From Rhodobacteraceae bacterium HLUCCA12 (GTDB lineage: Bacteria; Pseudomonadota; Alphaproteobacteria; Rhodobacterales; Rhodobacteraceae), in the NCBI GenBank assembly GCA_001314715.1, contig LJSV01000001.1:186001-250000 (forward strand): a DNA stretch of 64,000 nt, written 5' to 3'. Position 1 is the stretch's first letter; the number at the start of each line of letters is the position of its first letter. Below the pieces are notes generated by a model, which was not told where the DNA came from, ran no database searches, and worked only from the letters and a program-made list of their open reading frames with translations. Made by a program: the position numbers and the translations under genes. This document shows positions 62,754-64,000 of this stretch, in pieces.

Positions 62754-63503
62754 ATGCGGCCATTGACGAGCGAAGCGGGATCGGCGCCGATCATGGTTCT
62801 GGTGCGCCCGCAGATGGGCGAGAACATCGGCGCGGCGGCGCGCGCGATGCTGAACTTCGGGCTTGAGCACATGCGCCTTGTCGGCCCGCGCGACGGCTGG
62901 CCGAACCCGGCGGCTGTCGCCATGGCTTCGGGCGCGGGGCCGGTGCTGGATCATGCCGGGGTCTTTGCCGATCTGCCGGGCGCGCTGGCCGATTGCGATT
63001 ATGTCTATGCCACCACCGCGCGCGCGCGCGGTCTGGTCAAGCCGGTGCTGACGCCCGAGGCCGCGATGGACGAGGCGCGCGCGCTGATCGGCGCGGGCAA
63101 GCGCGTGGCGGTCCTGTTCGGCCCCGAACGTGCCGGGCTGGAAAACGAGGACGTGGCGCGCGCCAATGCCATTGTCACCATCCCGGTCAACCCCGCCTTC
63201 TATTCGCTGAATCTGGCGCAGGGCGTGTTGCTTCTGGCCTATGAGTGGATACGCCGGACCGGCGACACGCCCCTGCGCCAGGACGGGCTGGCCGGGACCG
63301 ATTTCGCCTCGGCCGAAGAGGTCGAGAAACTGGGCGATCACCTTGAGGACAGGCTCGATGCCGCCGGTTTCTTCTTTCCCACGCAAAAGGCCCCCGGCAT
63401 GAAGCTGAACCTGCGCAACATGCTGACCCGCTGGGGCCTGACACGGGCCGAGGTGCAGACCCTGCACGGCATCCTGCGCCAGCTTGTGCGCGGGCCGCGA
63501 TGA
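62754..63503 (+). CDS. trmJ: tRNA/rRNA methyltransferase TrmJ-type (SPOUT)
   Basis: The protein is 249 aa from the ATG at 62754 (GGCAGG upstream). SPOUT fold: MVLVRPQMGENIGAAARAML (SAM knot entry, about 15-34), VAVLFGPERAGLENEDVARA, VTIPVNPAFYSLNLAQGVLL knot, and a C-terminal helical tail (GMKLNLRNMLTRWGLTRAEV). It 2'-O-methylates C/U32 in tRNA anticodon loops. It lies 75 bases after olsA. Confidence 0.92.
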   Translation: MRPLTSEAGSAPIMVLVRPQMGENIGAAARAMLNFGLEHMRLVGPRDGWPNPAAVAMASGAGPVLDHAGVFADLPGALADCDYVYATTARARGLVKPVLTPEAAMDEARALIGAGKRVAVLFGPERAGLENEDVARANAIVTIPVNPAFYSLNLAQGVLLLAYEWIRRTGDTPLRQDGLAGTDFASAEEVEKLGDHLEDRLDAAGFFFPTQKAPGMKLNLRNMLTRWGLTRAEVQTLHGILRQLVRGPR

Positions 63504-63558
63504 ACCCTTGAAGGCCCGGTGAGCGCGCTCTAGCTTGGCGCGGGCAAAGGAGCAAGCG

Positions 63559-64000
63559 ATGGCGAAACGTCCCATCTTCGAAGAGGTTGCCGAGGGCACG
63601 GCCCAGGCCGCGCCGGTGCGCGTGCAGATCGAACGCCCCTCGGGCGCGCGGCGCGCGATCCGGGCCTGGCTGGGGGTCCTGTTCGTGCTGGTCATGGCGA
63701 TGATCGCGGTGGGCGGGCTGACGCGGTTGACCGGATCGGGCCTGTCGATCACCGACTGGCGCCCGCTCAGCGGGGCGATCCCGCCGATGACGGCCGAAGA
63801 CTGGGCGCGCGAATTCGACGCCTATCGCCAGATCGACCAATATCGGCTGGTCAATCAGGGCATGACGCTGGGCGAGTTCCAGTTCATCTATTGGTGGGAA
63901 TGGGGGCATCGCCAGCTGGGCCGCGTGATCGGCCTGGTCTGGGGGCTGGGGTTCGTGTGGTTCTGGCTGCGCGGCCAGATCCCGCCGGGATGGACCGGAC
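63559..64000 (+). CDS. ctaA: Heme A synthase (3' part cut off by window edge)
   Basis: The first 147 residues are visible; AAGGAG at 63547-63552. An N-terminal soluble stretch precedes TM1 (AWLGVLFVLVMAMIAVGGLT), which leads into RLTGSGLSITDWRPLSGAIP, the COX15/CtaA signature. A second helix (WGHRQLGRVIGLVWGLGFVW) carries a haem-ligand His in EWGHRQLGR. CtaA oxidises haem O to haem A for aa3-type oxidases. It continues past the window. Confidence 0.93.
   Translation, partial: MAKRPIFEEVAEGTAQAAPVRVQIERPSGARRAIRAWLGVLFVLVMAMIAVGGLTRLTGSGLSITDWRPLSGAIPPMTAEDWAREFDAYRQIDQYRLVNQGMTLGEFQFIYWWEWGHRQLGRVIGLVWGLGFVWFWLRGQIPPGWTG

Overview
The window is a high-GC chromosomal segment of an alphaproteobacterium, almost certainly of the order Rhodobacterales (Roseobacter/Paracoccaceae type). 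The markers are a circularly permuted tmRNA gene with tag ANDNRAPVAVAA, a ChpT histidine phosphotransferase, a trgAB pair, ribosomal protein L21 with a C-terminal helix-hairpin-helix extension, an olsBA pair, and a DUF6537-type indolepyruvate oxidoreductase. No phage, IS element, CRISPR array or clear pseudogene was found. Genes are dense, with many ATGA stop/start overlaps. Both ends are cut inside genes: an aminotransferase at the left and heme A synthase at the right.

Region 1 (1-18.2 kb) looks like one accessory catabolic and uptake locus. It holds an aminotransferase, a TetR-type regulator, a DDAH/arginine-deiminase-fold hydrolase, a polar amino acid ABC importer without its own ATPase, dodecin, both subunits of an aerobic-type indolepyruvate ferredoxin oxidoreductase, a MarR regulator, an isatin-hydrolase-like cyclase, two paralogous CrtI-like FAD oxidoreductases and a complete dipeptide-type ABC importer. 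Two divergent promoters in the locus carry almost the same palindrome (AATTAT-N7/8-ATAATT). This suggests one regulon for import and breakdown of an amino-acid-derived, possibly indolic, compound. It is the best candidate here for an undescribed system.

Region 2 (18.2-28.3 kb) is core: tRNA-Gly(UCC), an SDR dehydrogenase, dnaB with DnaA-box-like repeats at its promoter, pyrE, and ilvBN behind a classic leader-peptide attenuator (MSLVIVGVGVGHRMA). It continues with bpt, an RDD membrane protein, a YbaK deacylase, sspB, the two-piece tmRNA, and a GntR regulator. The ssrA tag RNA and its protease adaptor SspB are neighbours.

Region 3 (28.3-46.2 kb) holds a class V aminotransferase, a stress group (photolyase, cyclopropane fatty acid synthase, trgAB), a drug exporter/DsbA/acyl-CoA ligase operon, an XRE-cupin regulator, and a YejA-type binding protein coupled to an entericidin-like lipopeptide. 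It also holds a candidate small RNA of about 76 nt, 3-hydroxybutyrate dehydrogenase, hemF, pth, a monooxygenase-fold protein, rplY and parE.

Region 4 (46.2-54.5 kb) holds an MFS transporter, a lipoprotein with an HExxH motif, and a five-gene minus-strand operon for a probably sulfated surface glycan (two glycosyltransferases, two tandem sulfotransferases, one unknown protein).

Region 5 (54.5-64 kb) is the conserved rplU-rpmA-GNAT-obg-proB-proA run, then chpT, a DUF3553 protein, the ornithine-lipid acyltransferases olsB/olsA, trmJ and the start of ctaA. A two-hairpin intergenic repeat of about 65 bp occurs five times across the window; the copy between proB and proA supplies the proA ribosome binding site.
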